From Desulfatitalea tepidiphila (GTDB taxonomy: Bacteria > Desulfobacterota > Desulfobacteria > Desulfobacterales > Desulfosarcinaceae), in NCBI RefSeq assembly GCF_001293685.1, contig NZ_BCAG01000003.1, positions 1,736,001 to 1,800,000 on the forward strand: a stretch of DNA of 64,000 bases, in the 5' to 3' direction. The notes beneath the pieces are model-generated. The model did no database searches and was not told the origin of the DNA. It was given only the letters and a program-made list of their open reading frames with translations. The position numbers were made by a program, and so were the translations under genes. How positions within the stretch are numbered: the first letter of the stretch is position 1; each line of letters opens with the position of its first letter. This document shows positions 1 through 8,656 of this stretch, piece after piece.

Positions 1-627
1 GGTCAGCACGGTTGCGGCCACCGGGATCCTGATGCCTGCGGCGACGATGGCGTCCATCGCAACGGTGCCGATCTTTATAGAGATGGTCGCGGCCGTCCAT
101 GCCGTGGCTGCGGCCAGGGCAAACGCCACGCCGTGGGGTCCTCCTGTTTGAGTGGGTATAGGATCCGGTGTACGTTTGTCCTTGGCGGCTATCAAGTAGA
201 TACCGCAAACCACCAGCACGGCGCCGGCAGCAGTCAGCCAGGTGAAGGCTTCCCCCAGGACGACCACGGCGACGATCGTGGCCATGATGGGAAAAGAGCA
301 CTGGGCGATGGTAAAAGCCTTTGATGCATCGATCAAAGATAGGCTCTTCATGTACAAGGTGTCTCCGACCGCCATGGCAATTACACCCGATGACGCGACC
401 AGTAGAAACGGAACTAGTGGGGTATCGATGAGCGCGCCGGCCCGGCCCGAGATCCCGATAATCATCAGCAAGAGCAGGGAACCCACCCACAACCGAATGG
501 TGTTAAGCGTGAAGATATCGATTTTGGCAACGATCATCTTGATTATGATGGTGCTGGTGGCCCAGGCCAGGGCGGTAATCAAGGCGATGCCAACACCCAA
601 TAGGTCATTAATACCAGTTGCGGGCAA
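1..627 (-). CDS. DMT-superfamily (EamA-type) transporter, 3' end beyond window
   Basis: The reading frame is open to the window edge, so only the first 209 residues are seen. It is very hydrophobic, with repeated membrane segments and an internal repeat typical of EamA-domain drug/metabolite exporters. Features include the stretch GDTLYMKSLSLIDASKA and the helix ending VVVLGEAFTW, the usual EamA 'LGE' motif at the end of helix 4. No in-frame ATG exists after the upstream stop. A TTG at 627 is chosen because a purine-rich AAGGGGAAGGA sits seven bases before it. It lies 39 bp downstream of the SGNH hydrolase on the same strand, so the two are probably co-transcribed. The substrate cannot be told. 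Confidence 0.85.
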   Translation of the reverse strand, partial: MPATGINDLLGVGIALITALAWATSTIIIKMIVAKIDIFTLNTIRLWVGSLLLLMIIGISGRAGALIDTPLVPFLLVASSGVIAMAVGDTLYMKSLSLIDASKAFTIAQCSFPIMATIVAVVVLGEAFTWLTAAGAVLVVCGIYLIAAKDKRTPDPIPTQTGGPHGVAFALAAATAWTAATISIKIGTVAMDAIVAAGIRIPVAATVLT

Positions 628-666
628 CGACAGTTCCTTCCCCTTGATGAATGCGCATGTATGATC

Positions 667-1389
667 TCAAGCCGATGTTGCGGTGACCTCCCGTATAATG
701 CCTTCAAGGTGCCTGGCCCAATGCGAATACGCCGCAGGACCCGGGTGAAATCCATCGGCGGCCATGAAAGCCGGTTCCGGAGGAAAGCCGGGAGACACCA
801 CTCGGCAGGCGGGACGACCAGCCAAATGCTGTTCCAATGCAAAGTTCAAACGCCTGGCGCGCTCGCCCAGGTACCATCTCAATGGCTGCGGCAGCGCTGG
901 AAACAGATGCATCGGCGGGATGCTGGACAGCAGGATGTGCCGGCAATCGAGTTGACTTGTCGCAATATCGATAAGCTTTTCATGGCGGGAGATCCAATTT
1001 TTCACGGGGGTTCCCCGGGTGACGTCGTTGACACCCACGGACGCTACGAGGACATCCACCTTTTTGGGCGTCGCCGCCTCGAGAAGGGCCACCACATCCT
1101 TTATGGTGCGGCCAGTCTGGGCATCCAGCTTCCAGGTGACCCTGAAATTCCCGCCGAGAAAATAAACGAGTTGACCCGACAAGGCCTGGCGCTGACACCC
1201 TGCCCCCACACCCGAGGCCGCCGAGTCGCCGATGATCAACAGACGCAGGTCCCGTCCGGAGCCGAAAATGCCAGAGCGATCACCCGACGGCTCGGGAAGT
1301 CTGGGGGTCACCCGGCGCACATGAATTGCCTGAGCGAGCAGCACGGGCATCATAAAGATTGCAAAAGCGTTTCCATAGCCCCGCATCAT
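667..1389 (-). CDS. SGNH/GDSL-family hydrolase
   Basis: A 240-residue protein with an N-terminal hydrophobic segment (signal peptide or anchor). It has the family's catalytic blocks in order: block I IGDSAASGVG with the nucleophile Ser, block III GVNDVTRG with the oxyanion Asn, and block V DGFHPG with the Asp/His pair near the C-terminus. Such enzymes hydrolyse ester bonds of lipids, acylated sugars or peptidoglycan; the substrate is not predictable here. The start is supported by AGAGG about eight bases upstream. It is upstream gene of the transporter in a likely two-gene unit. A large ORF on the opposite strand is its shadow. Confidence 0.88.
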   Translation of the reverse strand: MMRGYGNAFAIFMMPVLLAQAIHVRRVTPRLPEPSGDRSGIFGSGRDLRLLIIGDSAASGVGAGCQRQALSGQLVYFLGGNFRVTWKLDAQTGRTIKDVVALLEAATPKKVDVLVASVGVNDVTRGTPVKNWISRHEKLIDIATSQLDCRHILLSSIPPMHLFPALPQPLRWYLGERARRLNFALEQHLAGRPACRVVSPGFPPEPAFMAADGFHPGPAAYSHWARHLEGIIREVTATSA

Positions 1390-1671
1390 CGCATTGCCTC
1401 TGGTATCTCGAACTGCTTATGTTTAGATAGTCTTAGCATCCGACTGGGTTCCTCGAGGTTGCAACCGATTGGATTGGCTTAGCAAACTCAAGGCCGGCAA
1501 GAAGCGATTGGTGGATCTTCCTCTCTTCTTGCCTGAAGAGATGGCCGAATACTGCCATCAGGGTGCCGGGAGAGGGCCGGGGTGATCTGGAGGCGGCGCC
1601 GGGCGGGGGGTCGGGGCGGGGTTGCGCATGCACCAAACCCAGGCGAAAATCCCCCTATATTCCCCTATAAG
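1390..1671. other. Intergenic stretch without a convincing gene
   Basis: About 280 bases between the SGNH hydrolase and the tRNA-Leu terminator. It includes a G-rich run around 1580-1622. Only short ORFs without family resemblance or ribosome-binding sites are present. Confidence 0.5.
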
Positions 1672-1708
1672 AAAGAGCGACCCCAGTAACTTTCTGAAAT
1701 CGCTCTTT
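1672..1708 (-). terminator. Probable intrinsic terminator after tRNA-Leu
   Basis: On the minus strand, AAAGAGCGA and TCGCTCTTT form a perfect 9-bp stem around a 19-base loop. The stem ends in a short T-rich tract (CTTTCTT). It lies 12 bases past the tRNA 3' end. Confidence 0.65.
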
Positions 1709-1719
1709 ATATTAGCGTT

Positions 1720-1806
1720 TGGTGCCGAAGGGGAGACTCGAACTCCCACCGCCGTACGGCGACTAGACCCTGAACCTAGCGCGTCTACCAGTTCCGCCAC
1801 TTCGGC
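1720..1806 (-). tRNA. tRNA-Leu (anticodon CAG)
   Basis: An 87-base class II tRNA read from 1806 to 1720. The acceptor GCCGAAG pairs with CTTCGGC. The D-arm contains GGTAGACGCG and the anticodon stem CTAGG/TCTAG carries loop TTCAGGG (CAG). The long variable arm and the T-arm GGGAGTTCGAGTCTCCC are present, and the 3' ACCA end is encoded. It has its own promoter and terminator. Confidence 0.96.
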
Positions 1807-1853
1807 TGCTGCTGGCAACCATCAAGAAGGTTGCTTTCGTGCAGAGGATGCAT

Positions 1854-1882
1854 TACATATATGGATTCGATTTGGGTGTCAA
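1854..1882 (-). promoter_or_regulatory. Sigma-70 promoter for tRNA-Leu
   Basis: On the minus strand there is a perfect -35 TTGACA (1877-1882), a 17-base spacer and a -10 TATGTA (1854-1859). Transcription would start near 1847, about 40 bases before the mature tRNA 5' end. Confidence 0.65.
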
Positions 1883-1904
1883 GATCTAAAATCGTGCATA
1901 TTGG

Positions 1905-2852
1905 ATGAACATAATGGAAATTGTATCTCGTTTGGAGGCGATCCAGGAGCCGTTCCACAATGCCGTCATCACCATCGGAAACTTTGACGGTGTTCACATC
2001 GGGCACCAGGCGCTGTTCCACACGGTAGTGGAAAAAGCGCACCATATCGGCGGCAAGGCGATTGCCATGACGTTTGATCCGCATCCCATGAAAGTGCTCG
2101 CTCCAAAACGGCAACCGCCGAAGATCACCCTGGCCGAACAAAAGGCCGAATTGATCGCCAAGACCGGAATGGATGTGATGATCAGTATTCCGTTCACCAA
2201 ATCATTTGCTTCGATTCCGGCCCGGAGTTTTGTCGAAGACGTACTGTTTAAAAAGGTCGGCATGCGCGCCATCGTCGTCGGCAAAGATTACTCGTTCGGA
2301 CGCGACCGCGAAGGCAACTTGGAGATGCTCCGCGCCATGTCCGAGGAACTCGGGTTTGAAGTGATCGTTGTGGATTGGATCCAGGGCAATGGCAAGAGAG
2401 ATCGCATCAGCAGCACGCAGATCCGCAAGTTGGTGATGGCAGGGAAAATGGAAGAAGCCAGGCGAATGCTGGGCCGGTACTATCAAATACGCGGCATCGT
2501 GGCCGGGGGCCGCAACCGGGGCGGTCGGCTGTTGGGTTTCCCTACTGCCAACCTCAACCTCCAGGATGAGTTGTGCCCAAAACAGGGCATCTATGCCGTG
2601 ACCGTCGAGCACGATGGAAAGAGCTACCAGGGAGTGGCCAACATCGGTTACAGTCCCACCTTTGACGATCGTCTCTTTACCATAGAGGTCCATATTATGG
2701 ATTTTAACCAAGACATCTACAGTGACCGCATACGTGTCAACTTCATTCAACGTTTGCGCGACGAAATCAAATTTGAAAGCATCGATGCCCTTGCGGCGCA
2801 AATCAAAAAAGATGTGGATCATGCGCGCAGTATTCTGGCCAGCCTGCTATAA
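1905..2852 (+). CDS. ribF: Bifunctional riboflavin kinase/FAD synthetase
   Basis: A protein of 315 residues, normal for RibF. It phosphorylates riboflavin to FMN and adenylylates FMN to FAD. The N-terminal nucleotidyltransferase half shows TIGNFDGVHIGHQ and FDPHPMKV, followed by SSTQIRKLV (the ISSTxIR motif). The C-terminal flavokinase half shows GGRNRGGRLLGFPTANL and ends with the family's 'RD' region (FIQRLRDEIKF). A start three codons later (1914) is equally possible; neither has a strong ribosome-binding site. It is first gene of ribF-def-fmt-rsmB. Confidence 0.96.
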   Translation: MNIMEIVSRLEAIQEPFHNAVITIGNFDGVHIGHQALFHTVVEKAHHIGGKAIAMTFDPHPMKVLAPKRQPPKITLAEQKAELIAKTGMDVMISIPFTKSFASIPARSFVEDVLFKKVGMRAIVVGKDYSFGRDREGNLEMLRAMSEELGFEVIVVDWIQGNGKRDRISSTQIRKLVMAGKMEEARRMLGRYYQIRGIVAGGRNRGGRLLGFPTANLNLQDELCPKQGIYAVTVEHDGKSYQGVANIGYSPTFDDRLFTIEVHIMDFNQDIYSDRIRVNFIQRLRDEIKFESIDALAAQIKKDVDHARSILASLL

Positions 2853-2950
2853 CAAAAATCGCCGCTTGGATTTTTCTGACGACCAGAGGGACGCCCGAAC
2901 AGTTCATGGTGCGTGTCGCTGTTATCTATATTTTTAAAGGAGCTCTTTAA

Positions 2951-3466
2951 GTGAGCACGCTTGAAATCATCACCTATCCCCACGAGCTTTTGAAAAGCGC
3001 CGCCCAGCCGGTCGAACAGATCGATGGCAAACTTCAATCCCTCATCGACAAAATGGCCGAAACCATGTACGAGGCGCCGGGGATTGGCCTGGCCGCCGTA
3101 CAGGTCAATGTGGACCAGAGCCTTTTGATCTACGACCTCGCGCCCAGGGAAGAACGACGGGATTTACAGGTCTTGATCAATCCTAGAATCATCGAACGTG
3201 AAGGGGACATCATTTCCGAAAACGAAGGTTGCCTGAGTGTCCCGGACTTCAGGGCCGATGTGAAACGTTCGGGCCGTATTCTGGTCGAGGGCTTTGATCG
3301 GGAGGGCAAACCGCTTCGTTTCGAATCCGAGGGCATGCTGGCCATCGTATTGCAGCATGAAATCGACCACCTGAATGGAACCCTTTTTATCGATCGCATC
3401 AGCAAGCTGAAACGTCAACTCTACACCCGGCGTATCCAGAAAATGATCAAACATCAGAATCAATGA
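2951..3466 (+). CDS. def: Peptide deformylase
   Basis: A 171-residue metalloenzyme that removes the N-formyl group from nascent proteins at the ribosome exit. All three signature motifs are visible: GIGLAAVQV (motif 1), EGCLSVPD (motif 2, metal-binding Cys) and QHEIDHLNG (motif 3, HExxH). The start is GTG with a good AGGAGC site upstream. It overlaps fmt by four bases (ATGA), which suggests translational coupling; the two act at opposite ends of the formylation cycle. Confidence 0.97.
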   Translation: MSTLEIITYPHELLKSAAQPVEQIDGKLQSLIDKMAETMYEAPGIGLAAVQVNVDQSLLIYDLAPREERRDLQVLINPRIIEREGDIISENEGCLSVPDFRADVKRSGRILVEGFDREGKPLRFESEGMLAIVLQHEIDHLNGTLFIDRISKLKRQLYTRRIQKMIKHQNQ

Positions 3467-4407
3467 CGCCTTCTCCCGTTATCGTCTTTATGGGCACCCC
3501 GGATTTTTCGGTGCCGTGCCTGTTGGCGCTGCATGAAGCGGGTCACGCGCTGCCATTGGTCGTCACCCAACCCGATCGTCCCAAGGGACGCGGCCGCAGC
3601 CTTGCCCCTCCACCCGTAAAAATGGCAGCCGAAGGTATAGGCCTTGCCGTCGAACAACCCGTTACGGTGCGCGATGAGGGGTTTATTGAGAGGATCAGGG
3701 CTGTGGCACCCGATTTCCTGGTGGTTGTGGCCTTCGGTCAGATCCTTCCGAAAGCTCTCTTGGATATCCCCCGCAGGGGCGCCGTCAACGTACACGCATC
3801 CCTGCTGCCCAAATACCGGGGGCCGGCCCCTATTCAGTGGGCAATGATCCGGGGGGAGACTGAAACCGGCGTCACGACCATGTTGATGGACATCGGCGTG
3901 GACACCGGGGACATTCTGCTCCAGAGATCCACGATCATCGGGCCGGAAGATACGGCCGACAGCATGCATACGCGTCTTTCGCACATGGGTTCTCGATTGT
4001 TGGTCGAGACCATACACGGCATGTGGCAAGGCACCTTGTATCCCCGCGCCCAACCGGCCGTCGGTGCGACGTATGCACCGATGTTAAAAAAAGATGACGG
4101 GCGCATCGATTGGCGTGGACAGCCCGGAAAAATTGACATATTCATCCGTGCCATGACCCCGTGGCCTGGCGCCTTTTGCTTTCTCGGGGAACGACGCCTG
4201 AAGGTCATCAGCGCCCGTCCGCTGCCCGGTGTCACCCACCAGGAAGCACCCGGAACGATCATTCCCGGTTTCCCGGACGAATTGCGAGTGGCATGCGAGG
4301 ACGGCGCCGTATTGATAACCGAACTTCAGGGCGCTTCAGGAAAGCGCCTGCGAACCGCGGATTTCCTGCGCGGCCATCCCATTGCACCGGGTACACGGCT
4401 CACATGA
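3463..4407 (+). CDS. fmt: Methionyl-tRNA formyltransferase
   Basis: A 314-residue enzyme that transfers a formyl group from 10-formyl-THF to initiator Met-tRNA. The N-terminal formyltransferase fold begins VFMGTPDFSVPCL. It contains NVHASLLPKYRGPAPIQWA with the catalytic Asn-His and an SLLPxxRG loop, then GVTTMLMDIGVDTGDIL. The C-terminal OB-like tRNA-binding domain follows (IDWRGQPGKIDIFIRAMTPW). The start overlaps the def stop (ATGA). Confidence 0.97.
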   Translation: MTPSPVIVFMGTPDFSVPCLLALHEAGHALPLVVTQPDRPKGRGRSLAPPPVKMAAEGIGLAVEQPVTVRDEGFIERIRAVAPDFLVVVAFGQILPKALLDIPRRGAVNVHASLLPKYRGPAPIQWAMIRGETETGVTTMLMDIGVDTGDILLQRSTIIGPEDTADSMHTRLSHMGSRLLVETIHGMWQGTLYPRAQPAVGATYAPMLKKDDGRIDWRGQPGKIDIFIRAMTPWPGAFCFLGERRLKVISARPLPGVTHQEAPGTIIPGFPDELRVACEDGAVLITELQGASGKRLRTADFLRGHPIAPGTRLT

Positions 4408-4435
4408 ATGCCGTCGCCTGCCACGGACCCACCTT

Positions 4436-5788
4436 ATGAAGAATGCCCGCCAGGTTGCCCTCGATATTCTCGATCGTCTTCAACGAGGGGATCAACCACT
4501 GGACTATTGGCTGGAGAAGGCCGAACCGCAGATCGCTGAATTGAAGCGTCAAGATCGGGCCCTCGTCCATGCCCTGGTCTATGGTACCATGCGATGGAAA
4601 GGTCGATTGGATTTCATCATCGATCAACTGGCCCAAAAAACTGCCAAAATCGATCCCCTTGTGCGCACCATTCTTGAAATGGCGCTGTTTCAGATGAACC
4701 ATCTGGATCGTGTACCTGATTCGGCCGTTGTTCATACAGCCGTCGACCTCGCCAAAACCAACGGGCGGAAATGGGCGGCCGGCTTTGTCAACGGCCTGCT
4801 GCGACGTTCTACCGCAGCGCCCGACCCGATCCGGTGGCCTGGAGAAAAAGCAGCTCCCCACGAAGCCTTGAGCATCGAAATAGCATTGCCGGCCTGGCTG
4901 ACCCGGCGCTGGACCGAACGCTATGGACTGGACCAGACCCACCTGCTGGGCAGCGCGATCAACACCATTCCCCGGGTTACCCTTCGTACCAACACGCTCA
5001 AGACCGATCGTTCGGATTTGATGCGACGCATCGAAGCCGAAGCCCAAACAGTCACGGCCACCCGATACAGCCCGGAGGGGATCCAAATTGCATCCTTGAC
5101 CCGTCCCCTCAGCCAGTGGCCGGCGTATCGGGACGGCTGGTTTCAGGTGCAGGACGAGGCGGCTCAGTTGATTTCCCACCTGCTCGCCCCCGTGCCCGGC
5201 GAGACGGTCTGGGATGCATGTGCCGGTCTGGGCACGAAAACCGCTCATGTCGCGCAACTGATGAACAACCAGGGCGTGATTGTGGCTTCCGATGTCCATC
5301 CGCATCGACTGGCGCACTTAAAGGCTGACATGCAGCGTCTCGGGGTCGCCATCGTCACCCCGCGTGTCATGGACCTGACCGGAATATCAGGCGGCGCCGC
5401 ACTGCCCGAATTCGACCGCATTCTAGTCGATGCGCCCTGCTCGGGTCTGGGCGTGCTGCAAAAAAATCCGGACGGCAAATGGCGCGTCTCCGAAGCGGAT
5501 ATTTCACGATCGGCCCAACGCCAAAAGGCCATTCTCGAACGGGTCGCCCCCCACCTGCGGCCAGGCGGCCGTCTGGTTTATGCAGTCTGCAGTTTCGAGC
5601 CCGAGGAAAATGAAGGCGTTATCGAAGCTTTTTTGCAAAAACACCCTGAGTTTGCTATAGATAATCCAAAAATCGCCGGCACGGCGAAGGCCAACCGGTT
5701 CATCACGCCGCAAGGATATTTCAAAACCCTGCCCCACCTCGAGGGAATGGATGGTTTCTTCGCGGCGTTGTTGATCAAAGCCCCCTGA
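4436..5788 (+). CDS. rsmB: 16S rRNA (cytosine-967-C5) methyltransferase
   Basis: A 450-residue RsmB/Sun-type enzyme from the preferred ATG at 4436. An upstream ATG at 4382 lies inside fmt and adds 18 unrelated residues. The N-terminal NusB-like RNA-binding domain (about 1-140) is followed by a Rossmann methyltransferase domain. That domain has the SAM loop WDACAGLGTKTAHVAQ and the two m5C cysteines in DAPCSGLGVL and YAVCSFEPEENE. It modifies C967 of 16S rRNA. It is last in ribF-def-fmt-rsmB and starts 28 bases after fmt. Confidence 0.95.
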   Translation: MKNARQVALDILDRLQRGDQPLDYWLEKAEPQIAELKRQDRALVHALVYGTMRWKGRLDFIIDQLAQKTAKIDPLVRTILEMALFQMNHLDRVPDSAVVHTAVDLAKTNGRKWAAGFVNGLLRRSTAAPDPIRWPGEKAAPHEALSIEIALPAWLTRRWTERYGLDQTHLLGSAINTIPRVTLRTNTLKTDRSDLMRRIEAEAQTVTATRYSPEGIQIASLTRPLSQWPAYRDGWFQVQDEAAQLISHLLAPVPGETVWDACAGLGTKTAHVAQLMNNQGVIVASDVHPHRLAHLKADMQRLGVAIVTPRVMDLTGISGGAALPEFDRILVDAPCSGLGVLQKNPDGKWRVSEADISRSAQRQKAILERVAPHLRPGGRLVYAVCSFEPEENEGVIEAFLQKHPEFAIDNPKIAGTAKANRFITPQGYFKTLPHLEGMDGFFAALLIKAP

Positions 5789-5870
5789 TGCGGCACAACC
5801 GGCCATCCGTGGGACCGAGGGGATTCGGCGCACAAAAACTGAACAATTGCCGTTAATAAACAGACCAAAA

Positions 5871-5910
5871 GCAGATATCGGGCCTATCGGCCATTTGTGG
5901 ACGAACACGA
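5871..5910 (+). repeat. Solo right end of the 145-bp palindromic element (copy A)
   Basis: About 40 bases resembling the right end of the full elements at 37913-38057 and 45191-45335. The shared core is GATATCGGGC, then CGGCCATTTGTGGACG. It ends 21 bases before the gspF start codon. The rest of the element is not visible next to it. Confidence 0.7.
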
Positions 5911-5931
5911 GATCACGCGGGATGTCAACCC

Positions 5932-7161
5932 ATGCCAGTCTATGATTACACGGCCTACGATGCCAAAGGCAAAACCATTTCGGGAATCATCGATGCCGAC
6001 GGCGCCGCGGCCGCGCGTCAGAAAATCAGGACTTCCGGGTATTACCCGGTGGAGCTTCGGGAGGTCGTCGACGGGGTGGCCCAAGCCGGCGATCGCGGCC
6101 GACGCCCCTTTGCCCAGCGGTTCACGCGAATCCGGCCCGTGGAAGTCTCTATCATGACGCGGCAACTGGCCACCCTGATCGGCGCGGGATTTCCCCTTGT
6201 GTCCGCTCTGGATTCCCTGATCTCCCAGACCAACAAGCCTGCCTTGAAAAAGGTCGTGGCCGGCATCAAGGAGTCCGTCGTCGAAGGGACCCCTTTTGCA
6301 AAGGCCCTGGGCAAATACCCCAACATCTTTTCCTCGATCTATGTCAACATGGTCGATGCGGGAGAGTCTTCCGGTACCCTGGAAATTGTATTGGAGCGTC
6401 TCGCCGACATCATGGAAAAGCAGGAAGCACTGAAGAATCGCATGATCACGGCGATGATCTACCCTATACTGATCCTGATGATCAGCGCCGTGATCATCTC
6501 GTTCATGCTGATCTATGTGACGCCCAAGATCATGTCCATGTTTGAAAGCCTGAAACAGGAACTGCCCCTGCCGACACAGATCCTGATCGCCATCAGCGAG
6601 TTCTTTCAATCCTATTGGTGGGCCCTGGTGTTGTTGGTCATTGCGGCCTTGCTTGGCCTGCGGGCCATCGGTAAAAGCAAGGAGGGGCGCCGATGGATGG
6701 ATACCCACGTGCTCGGCATGCCGCTGTTTGGCTCCCTGATCCGCCGCATGGCGGCCGCTCGATTTTCAAGGACGCTTGGATCTCTGCTTGAAAACGGGAT
6801 CTCCATGCTGCCGGCCCTGGGCATTGTGCAAAACATCGTGGGAAATGTCTTTATCAGCCAGTCGATCGCCAACGCCTCCGAAGAGGTCGGTAAAGGTCAG
6901 GGGCTGGGAAAGTCCCTGGACAAGGACGGTGCGTTCCCACCGATGGCGATCCAAATGATCCAGGTGGGCGAACAAAGCGGCAATTTGGAGGAGATGCTCA
7001 ACAAGGTCGCCGATGTGTTCGAAAAAGAAGTCGAAACCACGGCCATGCGCCTCACGGCTCTGGTGGAGCCGGTCATGATACTTGTGATGGCCTGCCTGGT
7101 CACCTTCATCGTGCTGGCTATATGCCTGCCCATCTTTGAAATGAACCAGCTTATACGTTAG
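5932..7161 (+). CDS. gspF: Type II secretion inner-membrane platform protein GspF
   Basis: A 409-residue polytopic inner-membrane protein of the PilC/GspF family. The N-terminal leader region (MPVYDYTAYDAKGKTISG) is followed by two T2SSF domains. Each domain has an FxxxL/LIxxGxPL-type motif (TRQLATLIGAGFPLVSALD; SRTLGSLLENGISMLPAL) and large hydrophobic segments near 170-195, 225-245 and 375-400. It anchors the GspE ATPase and the pseudopilus. It is first gene of the cluster, 143 bases after rsmB, with a solo repeat end just upstream. Confidence 0.96.
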   Translation: MPVYDYTAYDAKGKTISGIIDADGAAAARQKIRTSGYYPVELREVVDGVAQAGDRGRRPFAQRFTRIRPVEVSIMTRQLATLIGAGFPLVSALDSLISQTNKPALKKVVAGIKESVVEGTPFAKALGKYPNIFSSIYVNMVDAGESSGTLEIVLERLADIMEKQEALKNRMITAMIYPILILMISAVIISFMLIYVTPKIMSMFESLKQELPLPTQILIAISEFFQSYWWALVLLVIAALLGLRAIGKSKEGRRWMDTHVLGMPLFGSLIRRMAAARFSRTLGSLLENGISMLPALGIVQNIVGNVFISQSIANASEEVGKGQGLGKSLDKDGAFPPMAIQMIQVGEQSGNLEEMLNKVADVFEKEVETTAMRLTALVEPVMILVMACLVTFIVLAICLPIFEMNQLIR

Positions 7162-7213
7162 TCCGACGCCCATACGATGGGGTTGAACAGCAAACGGAGG
7201 ATACAAAGGAAAA

Positions 7214-7666
7214 ATGAAAGCGATACGATTAGATCGAAACAACCAGGGTTTCTCGCTCATCGAGCTGATGGTGGTGATTCTCATTCTCGGCTTGTTGATC
7301 GGCATCGTGGGCCCGAGATTGATCGGTCGAACCGACGACGCCAAAGTCAGCACCGCAAAGATTCAAATCGAAAGCCTGGTCTCTGCACTCAAAATGTACA
7401 AACTGGACAACGGCACCTATCCGAGCACCGAACAGGGACTCGAGGCGCTCGTGACGATGCCCCAAGGCGGCGATACCCCCAAAAAATGGAAGAAAGGCGG
7501 CTACCTGGAAAAGGGTTCGGTGCCGAAAGACCCCTGGGGCAACGATTATATCTACCTGTTTCCGGGCGCCCACGATGACTTTGACATCGTCTCGTATGGC
7601 GCAGACGGCGTGGCCGGCGGGGAAGAGTACAACAAAGATATCACCAGCTGGTCCCTGAATGAATAA
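7214..7666 (+). CDS. gspG: Type II secretion major pseudopilin GspG
   Basis: A 150-residue pseudopilin. A short basic leader ends in NQG, followed by FSLIELMVVILILGLLIG, the type IV prepilin cleavage site with Glu+5 and the polymerisation helix. The mature part has the GspG hallmarks TYPSTEQGLEALV, DPWGNDYIYLFPG and a C-terminal FDIVSYGADG calcium-binding region. It forms the shaft of the pseudopilus that pushes exoproteins through GspD. AGGA sites lie just before the ATG. Confidence 0.97.
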   Translation: MKAIRLDRNNQGFSLIELMVVILILGLLIGIVGPRLIGRTDDAKVSTAKIQIESLVSALKMYKLDNGTYPSTEQGLEALVTMPQGGDTPKKWKKGGYLEKGSVPKDPWGNDYIYLFPGAHDDFDIVSYGADGVAGGEEYNKDITSWSLNE

Positions 7667-8252
7667 CTGCCTTCACCTGCCGTTGGCGATGACGCATCGC
7701 CAGGCCACTCCGAATTCCATGCCCCGTGCCAAGGCGTCGCCCGTCCAGGGATGCCATGGAGATGGGCCAGGAGGGTTTACCCTGATGGAGTTGATGGTGG
7801 TCATGTTACTGATGACCATCGTCATGTCCGTCGCCGTCCCCAGGTTGGGCGAGGGGATGCTGCAAAATCCACAAAAACATCTCAACCGCTGGATGGTCAA
7901 TACCGTGCGCACCCTGCGCGCCATGGCCATGGAAAAGCAAGTCATCCAACTCCTCGTGCTGGACCTGGACGAGCAACGCATGTGGGTTGCCGATGCGCAG
8001 ATGGATGAAATGGCCATGGCGGCGGCCGCGGAAAAGGCCTTCAAATTGCCGGATTCCATCAAATTGGTTGGCGTGGCGTTCCCCGAAGCGGATCGGGCCA
8101 CATCCGGCAAGGTCACCCTGCAGTTTTACCCCAGCGGTTATGCGGATCAGGCGTTGGTGCATGTACAATACGCCGACAACATTCGTTTCTCATATAAAAT
8201 CGAGCCATTGCTGCCAAAGGTGAAACGTCTCGAACAATGGGTCACCTATTAA
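7659..8252 (+). CDS. gspH: Type II secretion minor pseudopilin GspH
   Basis: A prepilin-like protein of up to 197 residues with GGFTLMELMVVMLLMTIVM after an unusually long leader (about 38 residues from the ATG at 7659). Internal starts at 7689 or 7719 would give a more usual leader. The 7659 ATG overlaps the gspG stop, consistent with coupling. The downstream part is a divergent beta-rich domain, as expected for GspH, a component near the pseudopilus tip. Confidence 0.85.
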   Translation: MNNCLHLPLAMTHRQATPNSMPRAKASPVQGCHGDGPGGFTLMELMVVMLLMTIVMSVAVPRLGEGMLQNPQKHLNRWMVNTVRTLRAMAMEKQVIQLLVLDLDEQRMWVADAQMDEMAMAAAAEKAFKLPDSIKLVGVAFPEADRATSGKVTLQFYPSGYADQALVHVQYADNIRFSYKIEPLLPKVKRLEQWVTY

Positions 8253-8656
8253 TAGAAGATCGTCCGCCTCAGAAAGAGGCGATCCATCGTATGGGTTTTT
8301 CCCTGATCGAGGTGCTGGTCGCACTGGCGATCCTCACGATCGCGCTGACCAGTGTCTATCGGCTTCAAAGCCTCACCTATTCGATGACCGCGGAGGCCCG
8401 CTTCCACACCGTTGCGCCCAAACTGGCCCAGGAGCGGCTGGCCGCCATCGAGCGGGAAGGGTTGAAAAATGGGTCCGATAACTCGGGAGACTTCGGGCAA
8501 GCCTATCCGGGCTACGGCTGGACCGTGAGGATGGAGGACGTGCCGTCCGATGTGATCACCAGTGACAATCAGCGTCTCACCCGCATCGATGTGACCATCA
8601 GGCATAACGAAGAACGCAGCTATCTCCTCAGGACCTATCGGTTTCATGTGCAATAA
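8237..8656 (+). CDS. gspI: Type II secretion minor pseudopilin GspI
   Basis: A 139-residue pseudopilin. A leader of 20 residues ends MG, followed by FSLIEVLVALAILTIAL. The FSLIEVLVALAI signature is typical of GspI, which seeds the tip complex with GspJ and GspK. The start overlaps the gspH end by 16 bases. An internal ATG at 8291 would leave no leader, so the longer form is preferred. Confidence 0.92.
   Translation: MGHLLIEDRPPQKEAIHRMGFSLIEVLVALAILTIALTSVYRLQSLTYSMTAEARFHTVAPKLAQERLAAIEREGLKNGSDNSGDFGQAYPGYGWTVRMEDVPSDVITSDNQRLTRIDVTIRHNEERSYLLRTYRFHVQ

Noticed and set aside
661-1482. 273-residue plus-strand ORF
   Set aside because: It is the complement of the SGNH hydrolase, whose catalytic blocks are intact on the minus strand.
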